Source: Sipunculus nudus
Lineage: Eukaryota; Annelida; Sipuncula; Golfingiida; Sipunculidae
Assembly (NCBI GenBank): GCA_026874595.1
Contig: CM049322.1
Span: 37,381,340 to 37,445,339 of the forward strand
Length of the DNA: 64,000 nucleotides
Direction: 5' to 3'
In this document: one piece after another, positions 1 to 10,747 of the stretch
Numbering within the stretch: the stretch's first letter is position 1
How the letters are laid out: the number at the start of each line of letters is the position of its first letter
The notes under the pieces: model-generated
The model's database searches: none
What the model was told of the DNA's origin: nothing
What the model saw: only the letters and a program-made list of their open reading frames with translations
Position numbers and translations under genes: made by a program

Positions 1-500
1 AAAAATCATACAGGTTCTTTCTTTAGTGGTTGGCCATATGTAAGTCATGTTCGAAAACCATATTTCAATCCAAGCTAGAGTTATCATCTGGAAACAAATT
101 TGTGTGGATGGACAGACAGACGAACAGACAGACAGGATGATTACTGTAGAGCATCCACTTGTGATAAATAAACACACCAGGACACTAGATGGAATCACAG
201 CTGAGAAACTGACATGATTGTTTTCATTTTTTAGTAACAAGATAGAAAATATTCGTAAAAATAAGAAAAAAATACAGGTTGCGCCACCACTTTTCGGAAA
301 CTGACAAAACTAGTCATCGTCAATATTCAAGGCAAGATTCATGACAATCCATTCATAAATTATCAAGATATTAGAGGTTTTGTATATTTTTTTATTATTC
401 TGGGGGGGGGGGGGTACTAACAAGCCCCATAGCTCGGAGGATAAAGGCCGCAGTGACCTAATTTCAAGTTTCCAAGGAGATTTATTATGGACCTCTGTTA
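1..500 (+). repeat. Dispersed repeat family X, copy 1
   Basis: The sequence matches, in the same order, 31200-31690 on the + strand and the reverse complement of about 15600-16080. Shared landmarks are the phrase on preceding and following a GACAGACAGAC run (near 110-140), an A-rich stretch leading into CAGGTTGCGCCACC (near 280), a G13 run (402-414) and the words CCCCATAGCTCGGAGGAT (428-445). No reading frame is conserved between copies, so I treat it as a non-coding interspersed repeat. Its class is unknown. The left end lies outside the window. Confidence 0.75.
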
Positions 501-1090
501 GGCCTCCAAACGTGAATCTGCACTCATCGTGAAAAATATCCCCAAACCGTTAAATGTCTCAAAGTCTCATTTTTTTTATTTGCAAAACTTGAAAAAATAA
601 GCCTCAAAATATGAAAGGCCATCTCTAAACCGTTAAACACAAAACGTGAAAATTTCATTTTGTGAAATCACGGTTTTTTTGCAGGACTCTGTGGCCATTT
701 GCGAGTAAAATAAATGGTTTCACGGTTAGTGCTGCTGTCACGTTTCGTGAAAGCACAATTCAAGCTATCCTCCATATCGTGAAACTAAGGCCATCGTGTC
801 TGCAAAACTTGAAAAAAACTGAAACCAGCAAAAAATACATGCTTACCTTCAAAGATACCGGTCACCTTTCTCTTAATTGTCTGCTGTATAAGCAACGCTT
901 GACTTACCTACATTTGAAAATTATTATCGGCTAAGATCAGTTTATGACATATTTGTTAAAATCAATAGAAATTTAAAGGCTTCAAGTCGGCCAAGAACAC
1001 CTTGCACAGAAAATTGCTGTCAAATCCTGCATGCATGTTAATGATAATAAGCTGGCCTGAATAGACTGGTCCCTATTAAAAAAGTGAAGA
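501..1090. other. Gene-free stretch
   Basis: No coding signal is visible. A short phrase resembling AAACCGTTAAA recurs (near 545 and 628), mixed with CGTGAAA words, which suggests an old minor tandem repeat. No other structure is seen. Confidence 0.5.
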
Positions 1091-2690
1091 TTGTTCTCCT
1101 CATTCTTACACTGGTTTTGTGACATATCTTCTTCTCACTCCTATTCTGTCATTTTTCTCTTTTGTTTGCTCTTCGTCTCGTTTTTGTGCACTTTCTTCCT
1201 CTTCTCCCCGCCCTTCCACTTATTCTTCTTCGTGATCTTCTTCTACTTTCATTCTTCTTCTTCCTCTCCTTCTCCTTCCTTTTCATCTTGTTCTTCATGT
1301 TACAGTTTGTTGTTATTTATCTGATTCTTCCAGTCTCAATCTTACTCTGCTTCTCATTCCTCTTTCTGTTCTTCTCTTTCATCTTTATCATCTTGTCTTC
1401 TTCTTTTATTTCTTCTTCTTTTTCCCCTTTCGTCTAGCTCTTCTTATTCCCTCTTGCTCTTGCTCGTGTTCTCATACTTCCTCTTGCCCCCCCTTCTTCT
1501 TTTCTTATTTCCTTCCTAGGCTTTCACTCACTCTACTTCTGTTTCACCTAACTCTTCTTATTGCTCTGCTGCTTGCTCGTCTTTCTAATACCCTTATTCT
1601 TCTCCCCCTTCTTTAGGCAATAATATAACTCTTTTTCTTGTTCTTCTTTTGCTTCTTCCTCCTCTTACTGTTCTTCTTCTTTATTCTCATTATCATTAGT
1701 TTCCTCCTTTATTCTTTTTTGCTTTGCTCTCCGGCTTGCACTCGTCTTGCTCTTTTTCCCTTTTATTTCCTGTTATTCAGTTTGATCTTCCCAAGTTCCG
1801 TCATGATCTTGATATTTTTTTATTGCTATTTTTTTTTATTTGCTACTTCTGATTCTGTTTTCTCTTCCTTTTTTGTTTTCTTTTCCCAACTTTGTAATTT
1901 TTTTATAATCTTCTTTGAATTTTCTCATGCGTCCTCTTGCTCTTTTTCTTTATTTCTACTTCTCTTTCTTCTCTCTCCTGTTCTTATTCTTATTTCTTCT
2001 TCGTCTTCTTAATCTTCTCACTCTTCATCTCAAACCTCTTTCCCTTCCTACCCTGCTGCCTTTTCATCTTCTGCTTCTGCTTATTATTATTATTTTGCCT
2101 TTTTTCTCCTCTCCTATATTCATTTTCTTCCCCTTCCTTTTATTCTTGGTCTCCTGTATCAAGTCCTTCTTCTTGTTCTTTAAACTTCTTTAAATTCTAA
2201 TAGTTTTATTTACCTCTTATCTTCTACTTTTTTTCTCGTTCTTTCTACTTCCTCATCTACTCCACCTTAATCCTGTCCTCCTTGCCATTCTTCTTCTTTT
2301 TCGTCTTCTGACAGTTCTTCTTACATTTCCTGTCCTCTTTTTATATATCTTAATATTCTTTTTCTCCACTTTTTATTTTAGTTTTCTTCTTAATTTTAGT
2401 TCTGTCACACTTATTTTTCTTCTTGCTCTTTCCGCACTCTTCTACTTTTTTCCATTTTGTCTCCTTCATCTTCTCACTGTACATAATCATCATCATCATC
2501 TTATCATTTTTTCCTCCCACTCTTCTTCCCTCTCTTTTCTTTCTCTTCTATCTTGTCCTTATTCTATCTTTTTGTCAGTCTTCTTTTCATTCTTCTTATT
2601 TTTCGTTGACTCTTCTTCCTCTTCTCTTGACTTTTATTCTTGCTCTTTCTGGGGATTTTCTCTTCTCCTCCTTTCCTTTCCTTACACCCA
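1091..2690 (+). repeat. 1.6-kb polypyrimidine tract
   Basis: The + strand is almost entirely C and T for about 1.6 kb, made of TTC, TTCC and TTTTTC words with scattered purines. Long open frames on the + strand translate only to Phe, Leu, Ser and Ile and come from base composition, not from a gene. It probably arose from a degenerate TTC-type microsatellite. Strand asymmetry on this scale can form triplex (H-DNA) structures; that is an inference. Confidence 0.9.
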
Positions 2691-2717
2691 TCCTTAATTA
2701 TTATTTTAATATAGATG

Positions 2718-2719
<2 letters not shown>

Positions 2720-2787
<68 letters not shown>
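2720..2787. repeat. (TA)n microsatellite
   Basis: A pure alternating TA tract of about 68 bp lies directly after the polypyrimidine tract. Confidence 0.98.
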
Positions 2788-2790
<3 letters not shown>

Positions 2791-4029
2791 TGGAGGCAAG
2801 TAACTTTCCATGGCTGAAGCTACCCGAGGGTTCAAGCTGCATGTATAAAACATGCAACAATCATCAGGCCACATGTATTTGAACTTATAAATATATATCT
2901 CACCGAGCCAGTTGTAAACGTGTTCTCGGTTGGGAGACGGGGTATATTATTTATGCAACCGTTTACATCATGAGAACATACAAAACAAGTATAGGTGACT
3001 TGTACAGATTACATATGAACTAAAGACAATCACACACAAAAACATACGCAATATATAAAGGGCAATACATATAAACGCAAGAAGGAATCGTATTCACGGT
3101 AACAAAGAAATGTACCTAGGTTTCTTATCCATGGTTGGGGGGGGGGGGGGGGGGGAGGTTGATGTAATATCAAGCCTAGCATTAGACCTTAAGGACGTAC
3201 GAAAAAAAAGTAAAAGACTGAACATATGGATAGATAAAGCTGAAACAAACTAAATAACTCATCATTATCAATATCATCAAAATAAAATTAGTTATTATCA
3301 TTATTAATATTATTATTAGTATTATTATTATTATTATGATGATGCACTTCCTTACATTTAGGGGGTTAATTCACACCATGACAGCATAATAAACCATAAA
3401 GTTAAAAAGTGCAATATTGAAAGAGCAAATAAAACAAAAAAACTCATCAAATGATCTCAAAAGACAGGTGGCACCACCAAATTAGATTTACGGTGTACTT
3501 GGCCCAACATATAAATGTGTACACAGTTCTGTAATTGTCCCTCTGGCCAATGCTGAGAAAAGCTGTTAACAGACTGCCGACGGACGGCGATGAACGACGG
3601 ACTAAAGATGCGCCATGACTACAACTCACAAGTAATCTAAATAAAGGAAGAGTATAGGAAGAAGAAGAGTTTGAATTAGAAGACCAGTTAATGAAAGAAG
3701 GAGAACAAGCAGGGACACAAGAACAAGTGATCTATTGGTACTGACGGTCAGCTAACTTTTTTTCTGAGGGAGCTAAATATTTACATATTTGTTGGAGTTT
3801 GGAATGGCTGTGCAGCTGGATATCAAGTATGATTTGTCCACTGGGCCAACTAAAATTTCAAAACAATTGTCATCAAATACATTATGAATTGCAATATTAT
3901 AACAGTTTCTGTGATTTTTATTAAACTTTAGATAAATAATTTACATAACCAAAAAGAGGTTGGTTTTCAAATGAGAATTCATGGATGCCTATCCTCCCAA
4001 CTGCAGGGTGTAAATGCCTTCATTAGGTT
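2788..4029. other. Gene-free stretch with simple repeats
   Basis: It holds a G19 homopolymer (3137-3155) and a TTA-type trinucleotide stretch (about 3283-3345). Near 3465 is a module with ACAGGTGGCACCACC, the core also seen in several repeats elsewhere in the window. No open frame with a recognisable product is present. Confidence 0.6.
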
Positions 4030-4038
4030 ACAAAGCGA
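4030..4038. repeat. Left target-site duplication of Mutator-like element
   Basis: ACAAAGCGA lies immediately outside the left terminal inverted repeat. It matches ACAAAGCAA outside the right end with one mismatch in 9. A 9-bp duplication is typical of the Mutator superfamily. Confidence 0.8.
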
Positions 4039-4414
4039 GGGTGTATCTAAAACCCGGAGATCTCCGGCCGGAGATCAATATAAAACCCGGAGATCGCGAT
4101 ATCTTAATTAATAAAGCAGCAATTCGTATTAAACGTTCCCCTTGACACTTCTCAATGATATCCGCATCGAATATGAAACTTAATTTGCAAGTGCACAAAG
4201 TATTTATTCAGTTATCCACGGAAACTTCACCCGGAGACCACCCGGAGATCGTCCGGAGACAGCCATCTTGCCCGGAGATCCGCAAATGAGTGCTTCCCAC
4301 TGATTCCCACTCGCCACAACAGATGCCGCCACATACATGTCTTAATTCCCCGCTCTGATATGTGATATCGTTTACGAGTCTAATCGATTGGAACTGTCAC
4401 TAAAATATGTATTG
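4039..4414 (+). repeat. Left terminal inverted repeat of Mutator-like element
   Basis: About 376 bp pairs with the reverse complement of 7924-8294, with scattered mismatches and a few indels (for example an extra 8 bp near 4381-4390). The outer part is rich in CCGGAGATC words and includes an 18-bp perfect palindrome (4059-4076). A segment matching CAGCCATCTTGCCC (near 4260) is the complement of a YY1-like AAGATGGC motif on the other arm. Confidence 0.9.
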
Positions 4415-4528
4415 CTTCTAACTTGAATGTATAAATTTTATTTTCCGATATTAACGATATTAAATAAAATGATGATAACATATTGATATTTAATTGATAT
4501 TTTTTTATACGATATTGATATATATATT

Positions 4529-4564
<36 letters not shown>

Positions 4565-5750
4565 ATTAACTGTTAAAATAAAAAACTATATTATTAAGTA
4601 TTATTATTTATGTTTATTTATTTATTTTTTCCCGTAATAAATATCAAACTTTTGCCTGACATTGATATATCTGTGTGAAAGTTACATCAATGCCTATTGC
4701 CCGGTCAGTGCCACGTTGAGGCAGTTGACAGAATGACCTTTTTTCTTTTTTTTTCTTATCTGTACCACTACGAGCTCTACTAAATGCAACTAATTACATA
4801 AAAAACGGAAAGGTCAAAATTCCCCTCGAATTTTATTTAAAAAAATTTTTTTTAACTATCTCTACCACTACGAGCTCTACTAAATGCAACTAACTACGTA
4901 ACAACGGAAAGGTCGAAATTCCCCTCGAAAATTTTTTTTTTAAAACAAATTTAGCAGTGTCTATAAATCGAATAATCCCACCGATTTTATCTATCCTTTT
5001 CCTTTTAAAATCATCAGCTTAATTATTTTTTTTTTATTTTTGGTAATATTATTTTAAGAAACTGAAATTTCTAGAAACCCCTCCCCTATTATCGAAAGTG
5101 ATATGAATTCTACTCAGTAATAAATTCTACTACTGTATACAACTACTCTCTACCACTACTTAAGACAGGAAAACTTTTACTACTGTAAAACCAAAGAAGC
5201 AAAAGCGTAGCCAAACCAAATAAAAATTTATTATTCTTTATTCGAAGTCCGTCATGAGGGTTTCACCAAGGTTCATTTGCCTTTCGCTTTTTAACTGAAA
5301 AGTTGTTTCTAATGTCGGCAATTTATTTCGTTTTAGCGGGAGGCGATTTCTTTTCTTTTTTTTTTGTTGGTGTTATCTTCGGGGATTACTTTTTCGAATT
5401 TCGCTTAGCGGGCGATTACATTCGTTAGAGGTCTCACAATTTTCCTGGGTTATTTTATTTGTGGTCTGTTTTGGTGTGGAGGATGCACTCATTCAAAAGA
5501 TTGTGTATCGATAATGCTTTCCGGCATCCCTACTGGACTACAATTAGGAGCTGGAAGCGAGAATGAACTGTCGTCTTTACTTTTTCTTTACTGCTACTAT
5601 TACTCTCGCCAAAATCAAGTCTAATTCTCACTCGTTTCCGTTCTGAATTTTTCAAAATTGATTTCGGTGTTTTTTAACTGTAACATTATATGTTCTATCT
5701 CTTGGCGAGGTTATAATGGAAACATCTGTATCGGGAGCAGCTTCAAATTC
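4415..5750. other. Transposon interior, no gene seen
   Basis: An AT-rich interior that would be 3' of the transposase. It contains TA-rich sequence at about 4515-4565. It also contains a twofold tandem repeat (about 4761-4858 and 4859-4937) that starts at ACCACTACGAGCTCTAC and ends at ATTCCCCTCGAA. No conserved open frame is visible. Confidence 0.6.
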
Positions 5751-6760
5751 TTACACGAAATCTGATTTTCTCGGCTGTTTTCTACCCGTTTTTCTAGCCA
5801 CCCTTTTCTTACTACGCCGACACATTAGTGAAACATTTAGTTTGCGTTTTTGATCGATTACATCCATACATATAAATTTCCTGGCTGTAAGAATATAGTA
5901 GCAAATATTTGTTGCTGCGCACTGACATTTTTCTTTTGGGAACAGAGTTACGGCATATTTATTGTCATTGTTGCCCTCCACAATGAAAGTACCAAATTTC
6001 GCAACTAATTCTATTTTTCCGTTATTTATTATATCTTGTGCCCTTTCAATTTGTGTCAGATTCTTTCTAACGAATTCCAATTTTATGTCCTCCTCTTTTG
6101 TCTCCGCATCAGCATGCAACAAATCTGATTGAAGTGACGGGGGATCAGAAATGAACTGGTTTATATTGTTTTTTACCTTTTGAACTATTAGTCCCGGGGC
6201 GCAAGTATCCTTGGGGAATGGTTGATCCTCAGGGTTTTCTAATAAATGCATATATTCTGACTTTTAATGATAGGAACCTAAATTACAATAACCCCGCAAA
6301 ATTTCTTTCAGATAATAATTTTGAAGATAATAAAAGCACAACGTCAAGGTGTCTGTTGGTGCTTCTTTCCAATTTCTTAGACGTTTAATTACAGCATTAA
6401 ACGATTCAGCTCCGTAGTTGGCAAGTCCGGAGGCACTGTCATACACGTTACACTCTTCTAAAATAGGCCTATATATGCGTATTTCATCAAATCTGATTTT
6501 AGCTGCTTATCAAAATATTCTCTTACAGTTTCATGCCATTTCAGGGAAAGATTCTCACAATTTCCTTCGAAGTCTGACGGGGAAGCATTATGCAGAATAT
6601 TGATCAAATCTACTTTGTATTCTGACCATTTCGCGTAATCATCGTGTTTTTGAACAAACCTTTTTAAGTCGTTTTTAATGGGTTCCAACAATGCAAAATT
6701 GGAACATTTGGCAGAACGATGGCAATAGCATTTTAGATTGCCCTACTTTAATATTATTCC
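5751..6760 (-). pseudogene. MULE-type transposase remnant with SWIM-like motif
   Basis: Three minus-strand blocks read as one protein. Block 1 (about 6745-6458) contains YCHRSAKCSNFA and SLKWHETVREYF. Block 2 (6446-6267) contains AESFNAVIKRLRNWKEAP and FYYLQNYYLKEILRGY. Block 3 (6251-5751) ends with a C-x-C-x5-C zinc motif (KCQCAATNICYYILTA). SWIM domains have the form CxC...CxH; here the expected His is Tyr, so metal binding is probably lost. Block 1 passes into block 2 by a frameshift near 6455. An in-frame stop (6264-6266) separates blocks 2 and 3. Another stop lies near 6747, and the N-terminal catalytic half (DDE region) was not found. Calling this a MULE transposase rests on the SWIM motif plus the element's ends. 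A related SWIM-domain host protein is the alternative, but position inside paired TIRs makes that unlikely. Confidence 0.75.
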
Positions 6761-7923
6761 ATATATGTATTAATTTGTCTTCTATTAACTTTAATAAAAT
6801 TGTGTGATATATTACATAATGTGAAATTAATTAGGTAATGCCAATTGAGAGAGAGAGAGAGAGTGAGAGGAAGGAAAGAAAGAGAGAGATAGAGAGAGAG
6901 AGAAAAAGAGAGGAGAAAGTGTGATGGTTGGAGATTTAGGTAAACATATTTATACTGTAAGTGTGTGTGTGTGGGTGAGAGAGAGAGAGAGGGGGGGGGG
7001 GAAGAGAGAAAGAGAATGAGAGATGGTAGGACATAAAGGGAAGCGTATTAAGATTGTGTGTTAGGGAGAGAGAGAGAGAGAGGTTACACTTTTTATATAA
7101 CTACAGAAAGCAAGAAAGTGAAAATGCTCATATTTTCAAACTAAGGGGTTTCGTTAGTGGGCCGTACGATCAAAGGATAATAGGATTACAGTACTTCAAA
7201 TAGCTACAAAGGATTAATTACCCTGCCGAGGTCTATTGGTCGTCAGTGTCCTTACATAAACAATATTACTACATAAATGAATTCGTTTGCCTTCAACGGT
7301 GCGCAACGGAAATTAATGAGTTTAATTAGTTTATGATTTAAATAGGCAATTTGGTCCTGTCTCTGGATGAACTGCACCGTTAATGAGGTTTGCCCGTAAT
7401 AACTGTGTACACATCAGAACCTGCCTGAAAGCCCAGGCGCGGGATAATTTAGAAATCAATTAACTTTGATGGGGGTATCCTCGAGCTGCCCTTTTTTATA
7501 TTTATATTTTAAACCGGTTAAATTCTGGTCTTAGTGCGGAATAAGTAAACCACAAGTTTGAGATAGTTATCATATGTTTTATAATTTCGATATTTGAATA
7601 TTAAGTCAATCACATATTTGACATACTGTTTTATATGTTTTATAATTTATATATTTCTTGAAGGCATACCCTTTATACCATTTAAAAATTAAGAATAGTT
7701 GAGGTTACGAGAATGTCTATATATAATATATCAAATTAAACTAATTTATATATGATCACATATTTTTACTATTAAATTTATACTAAAAGAAAATATTCAG
7801 TGTAATATGCAAGAAAATTTAATTAGTTATAAACATATTACAATCTTTAAAAAAATAGAAAATTTGATTACGAAAATATATGATTATGAAAAGTATGATA
7901 TATGTATTAAACCGTTTTTTAAA
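6761..7923. other. Transposon interior with GA/GT microsatellites
   Basis: GA-rich tracts lie at about 6847-6915, 6977-7025 and 7062-7083, with a short GT run near 6961 and a G10 run near 6990. The rest is AT-rich and shows no conserved frame. The missing N-terminal part of the transposase would be expected here and I do not see it. Confidence 0.6.
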
Positions 7924-8294
7924 CAATATACGCATTTAAGTGACAGTTCCAAGACTCGTAAACGATATAACATATCAGAGCGGGGAAGTCGTACATGTGT
8001 GTGGCGGCATCTGTTGTGGCGAGTGGGAATCAGTGGGAAGCACTCATTGGCGGAATTCCGGGCAAGATGGCGGTCTCCGGACGATCTCCGGGTGGTCTCC
8101 GGGTGAGGTTTTCGTGGATAACTGAATAAATAATTTGTGCACTTGCAAATCAAGTATCATATTCGATGCGGATGTCATTTAGAAGTGTCAAGGGGAACAT
8201 TTAATACGAGTTGTTGCCTTATTATTTGAGATATCGCGATCTCCGGGTACTATTTTGATCTCCGGCCGGAGATCTCCGGGTTTTAGATACACCC
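7924..8294 (-). repeat. Right terminal inverted repeat of Mutator-like element
   Basis: Reverse complement of the left arm. It carries the same 18-bp palindrome at 8257-8274, the AAGATGGCGGTCTCCGG word near 8065 and several CTCCGG repeats. Open frames crossing it on both strands are shadows of this repeat. Confidence 0.9.
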
Positions 8295-8303
8295 ACAAAG
8301 CAA
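8295..8303. repeat. Right target-site duplication of Mutator-like element
   Basis: ACAAAGCAA abuts the right end and pairs with 4030-4038 with one mismatch. Confidence 0.8.
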
Positions 8304-8661
8304 TTGTCAAAGATATGCTTATATGATTAATTTGGGCTGAAAGAGTAAGTGGCTAGTAAAAACAGGAGGGCAAATTCCTGAGCGTATAACTTAATTTCTT
8401 GCTTAACCAGACAGACGGCTGTAAAGAGCCATCCATATATCTCAGATGTTGAAATTAGGCATTCTAGAAAATGATAACAAGAATAAGTAGAGTATTCACC
8501 ACAATTCCTATTCAACTCCATGTTCAATATCCATGTTCATAAGCACTCCTAGTTTGTTGAAAATATATGAAGCCGCAGCCGATAAGATCACACTACTGCT
8601 GCAACTTGTCCGAATAATAAATACAAGAACAAGTGACCTATTGGTCATGACGCTCAGCTGC
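8304..8661. other. Gene-free stretch
   Basis: No gene is visible. Near 8629-8660 the words AACAAGTGACCTATTGGTCA resemble sequence near 3720 (AACAAGTGATCTATTGG) and near 29640, so this is probably a small dispersed repeat. Confidence 0.45.
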
Positions 8662-8931
8662 CAAGCATGACCTGTGACATTATCGGCAGCGATTCACAAC
8701 TTCCAGTCAAATTGTTGAAGAACCTACATGCCAATTTTGTTGAAACTTTCTACGTTCACATAAATATATATCACATATGTCTGGTTAAAACACAGTGAAT
8801 GGATGGTCTGAGGCAAAATGTATGGTTTTATTTCTGTTGTCGTAGAAAATTTCAACAAATTGGCAAATTGGTTCTTCAAAATTTGACTGGAAGTTGTGAA
8901 TCTCAGCCCATGATGTCGCAGGTCATGCTTG
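8662..8931. repeat. Foldback element or long hairpin
   Basis: An inverted repeat with arms 8662-8753 and 8842-8931 and an 88-bp loop. The left arm starts CAAGCATGACCTGTGACAT and the right arm ends with its near-complement. Only scattered mismatches are seen across about 90 bp. It could be a foldback-type MITE or a structured transcript. No target duplication is evident. Confidence 0.8.
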
Positions 8932-9249
8932 TTTATATAAGAAATTGTTTTATCAGTTGTTGATGACTCGTGTTGCCAGCTGTATTTTTTTTTCTATTTT
9001 CAGGTATTATTCTTTTATTTTTAGACCGTCACATGGTAGAAGTCATATCAGTTTTTTTCGCAGTGGATTCTAACTCATTTTAACTAACTTTGCTTGTACT
9101 TTTGATTGTATTTTACTTTCAAATATGCTTTATTGGTACTTTCCTATGATAATATCAAGTGCACTACTGTAATGTTTGCACTATAGTACATTAAATACAA
9201 TGAAAAGAAGTATGAAATTAGTGAAAGATATACAGAAAAGGAAAAAAAA
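8932..9249. other. AT-rich stretch, probably 3' flank or UTR of the minus-strand LINE
   Basis: No gene is visible. The 3' untranslated region of the LINE to the right probably extends into it, but I cannot place the element's end. Confidence 0.4.
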
Positions 9250-10189
9250 TAAAAGTATAGTACATACCTATTACAAAATCGGTTGATAATAAATCAATTA
9301 GCTTTTTTACCTCATCAAATGTCAGGTACATATTCCATCTTTGCATTCTATCAATTCTGACAGTAAAGCTAAATTAATGGATGTTGTTACCATCATCATC
9401 TGTCTCTTAAGTATTTTTATATTTCTAATGTCGCGTTGTATCCCATGGATGTGCATCTGACTTTCCAGTTTTCGTAAGTCGCCTCCAAGTACACCAACTC
9501 AGGTATAATGAGCCCTCTTTGTCAGAAAATTTACAAAGTCATTCGCAACATCCTGCATGTTCAGAAATAAATTCCTAAAGCGTGAGCTGATTATATTTAT
9601 CAGAGCCAGAGAGCCCGCCAATCCATGTACAATATTCTTGTGCGAATTATATGGAAAGTGTCATTAGTGACGCAGAGCCTTATTATATGATCAATTGACT
9701 TATGCTTTAAAAACCAGGTTTGTCAGCCGTAAAAGGAACAACAAAAAAAAGTGAAATAGCCTGTTCTTACCTTTGCTAGACAGACATCCGAAATACGCAA
9801 TTAAGGTGTTAAAGCTTGAAAGAAATTTGACTAGTTTACCGAATACGTCATTGTTATCTGACAAGTTCCAGAGTACTGTATTCCCCAAGTACTGTAAAGA
9901 ATCCTGCCATTCTAGGGAAACACCATTTAAAACGATCTTATCTGATCTAGCTGGATACAACTTGTTAAAAATAACACATTTTGTTTTCTTTGTGTTGTAT
10001 AACATATCAAATTCTTCAGCAAACGTTTCACACTCTTTAACCATCTGTTGAAGTCCTATTCGAGTCGGGCATAGGAGCGTAAGATCGTCCGCATAGCCAA
10101 CCGCACCAGCAAAATAATTTCCAATATAACATCCTATTCCCTGATTGGTGAGATGTTTTAAAAGCTCGTCCATATGAATAGTAAACAGC

Positions 10190-10206
10190 GGGGGGGGGGG
10201 GGGGGG
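10190..10206. repeat. G17 homopolymer inside LINE reverse transcriptase
   Basis: A run of 17 G sits exactly where the reverse transcriptase of the minus-strand LINE should encode its RQG..SP block. Confidence 0.95.
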
Positions 10207-10722
10207 AATACAACCCCATGGCATACAACATTATTAGCATCAAACTATTCAGATTCAACATCATTCTCATCATTTTCTCTTAATAACAGGTCTCTGGTAG
10301 ATATCTGCTAGTATTCTGATGACAGTAGGTGAAACATTGCGATTCATGAGTAAATGGAACAACTTGGGAATATTAATTCTGTCAAAAGGGCGAGACGCAT
10401 TAACAAAACAACTGTAAACTGATGACCCGTTCCATATGTAATGTGAAATAACCTCCCTCAGCACTACTGTGCACATGTTAGTCGAATATCCCTTCTTAAA
10501 AGCATATTGCAGTGGAGAAGAGCCAAGTTTATCTAAATTTTTCTGAATAATAACACTATCAAATAATTTGCTGAAACAACTAGTCAATGAGATACCTATG
10601 TAGTTATCACTAGAGGTTAGGTCACCTCTTGGGTCTTTCGGTATAGGTATAATTACGTAAGTATTCATATCCGCTGGGACATGTCCATGTAAAACAAAAA
10701 AAAAAAAAATGAAATAAAATTG

Positions 10723-10747
10723 ATATATATATATATATATATATATA
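10723..10747. repeat. (TA)n microsatellite
   Basis: About 25 bp of alternating TA inside the minus-strand LINE, disrupting the linker before the reverse transcriptase. Confidence 0.95.

Larger units (their letters stand above)
4039..8294 (-). mobile_element. Mutator-like DNA transposon, degraded autonomous copy
   Basis: A 4.26-kb unit is bounded by long terminal inverted repeats (4039-4414 and 7924-8294) that begin GGGTGTATCTAAAACCCGG and end with the reverse complement. It is flanked by a 9-bp target duplication. The interior carries a minus-strand transposase remnant with a SWIM-like zinc motif, which fits MULE transposases. Long TIRs, a 9-bp duplication and a SWIM-containing transposase together support a MULE-type assignment; none of them alone would. 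The copy is dead, because the transposase has at least one frameshift and two in-frame stops. GA-rich and GT-rich microsatellites have expanded inside it. Confidence 0.85.

Noticed and set aside
1091-2803. Several long + strand open frames (Phe/Leu/Ser-rich)
   Set aside because: They arise from C/T-only sequence and occur in all three + frames; no domain, no codon bias.
2564-2860. Minus-strand frame with a long Tyr-Ile repeat, and similar frames at 34511-34844, 52381-52608, 53858-54256 and 62661-62999
   Set aside because: Translations of (TA)n microsatellites.
7807-8153. Frames on both strands at about 7.8-8.15 kb
   Set aside because: They lie in the right terminal inverted repeat of the Mutator-like element.
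8304-8660. tRNA-derived SINE near the AACAAGTGACC words
   Set aside because: No A-box/B-box pair (no GGTTCGANNCC-like word) and no poly(A) tail seen.
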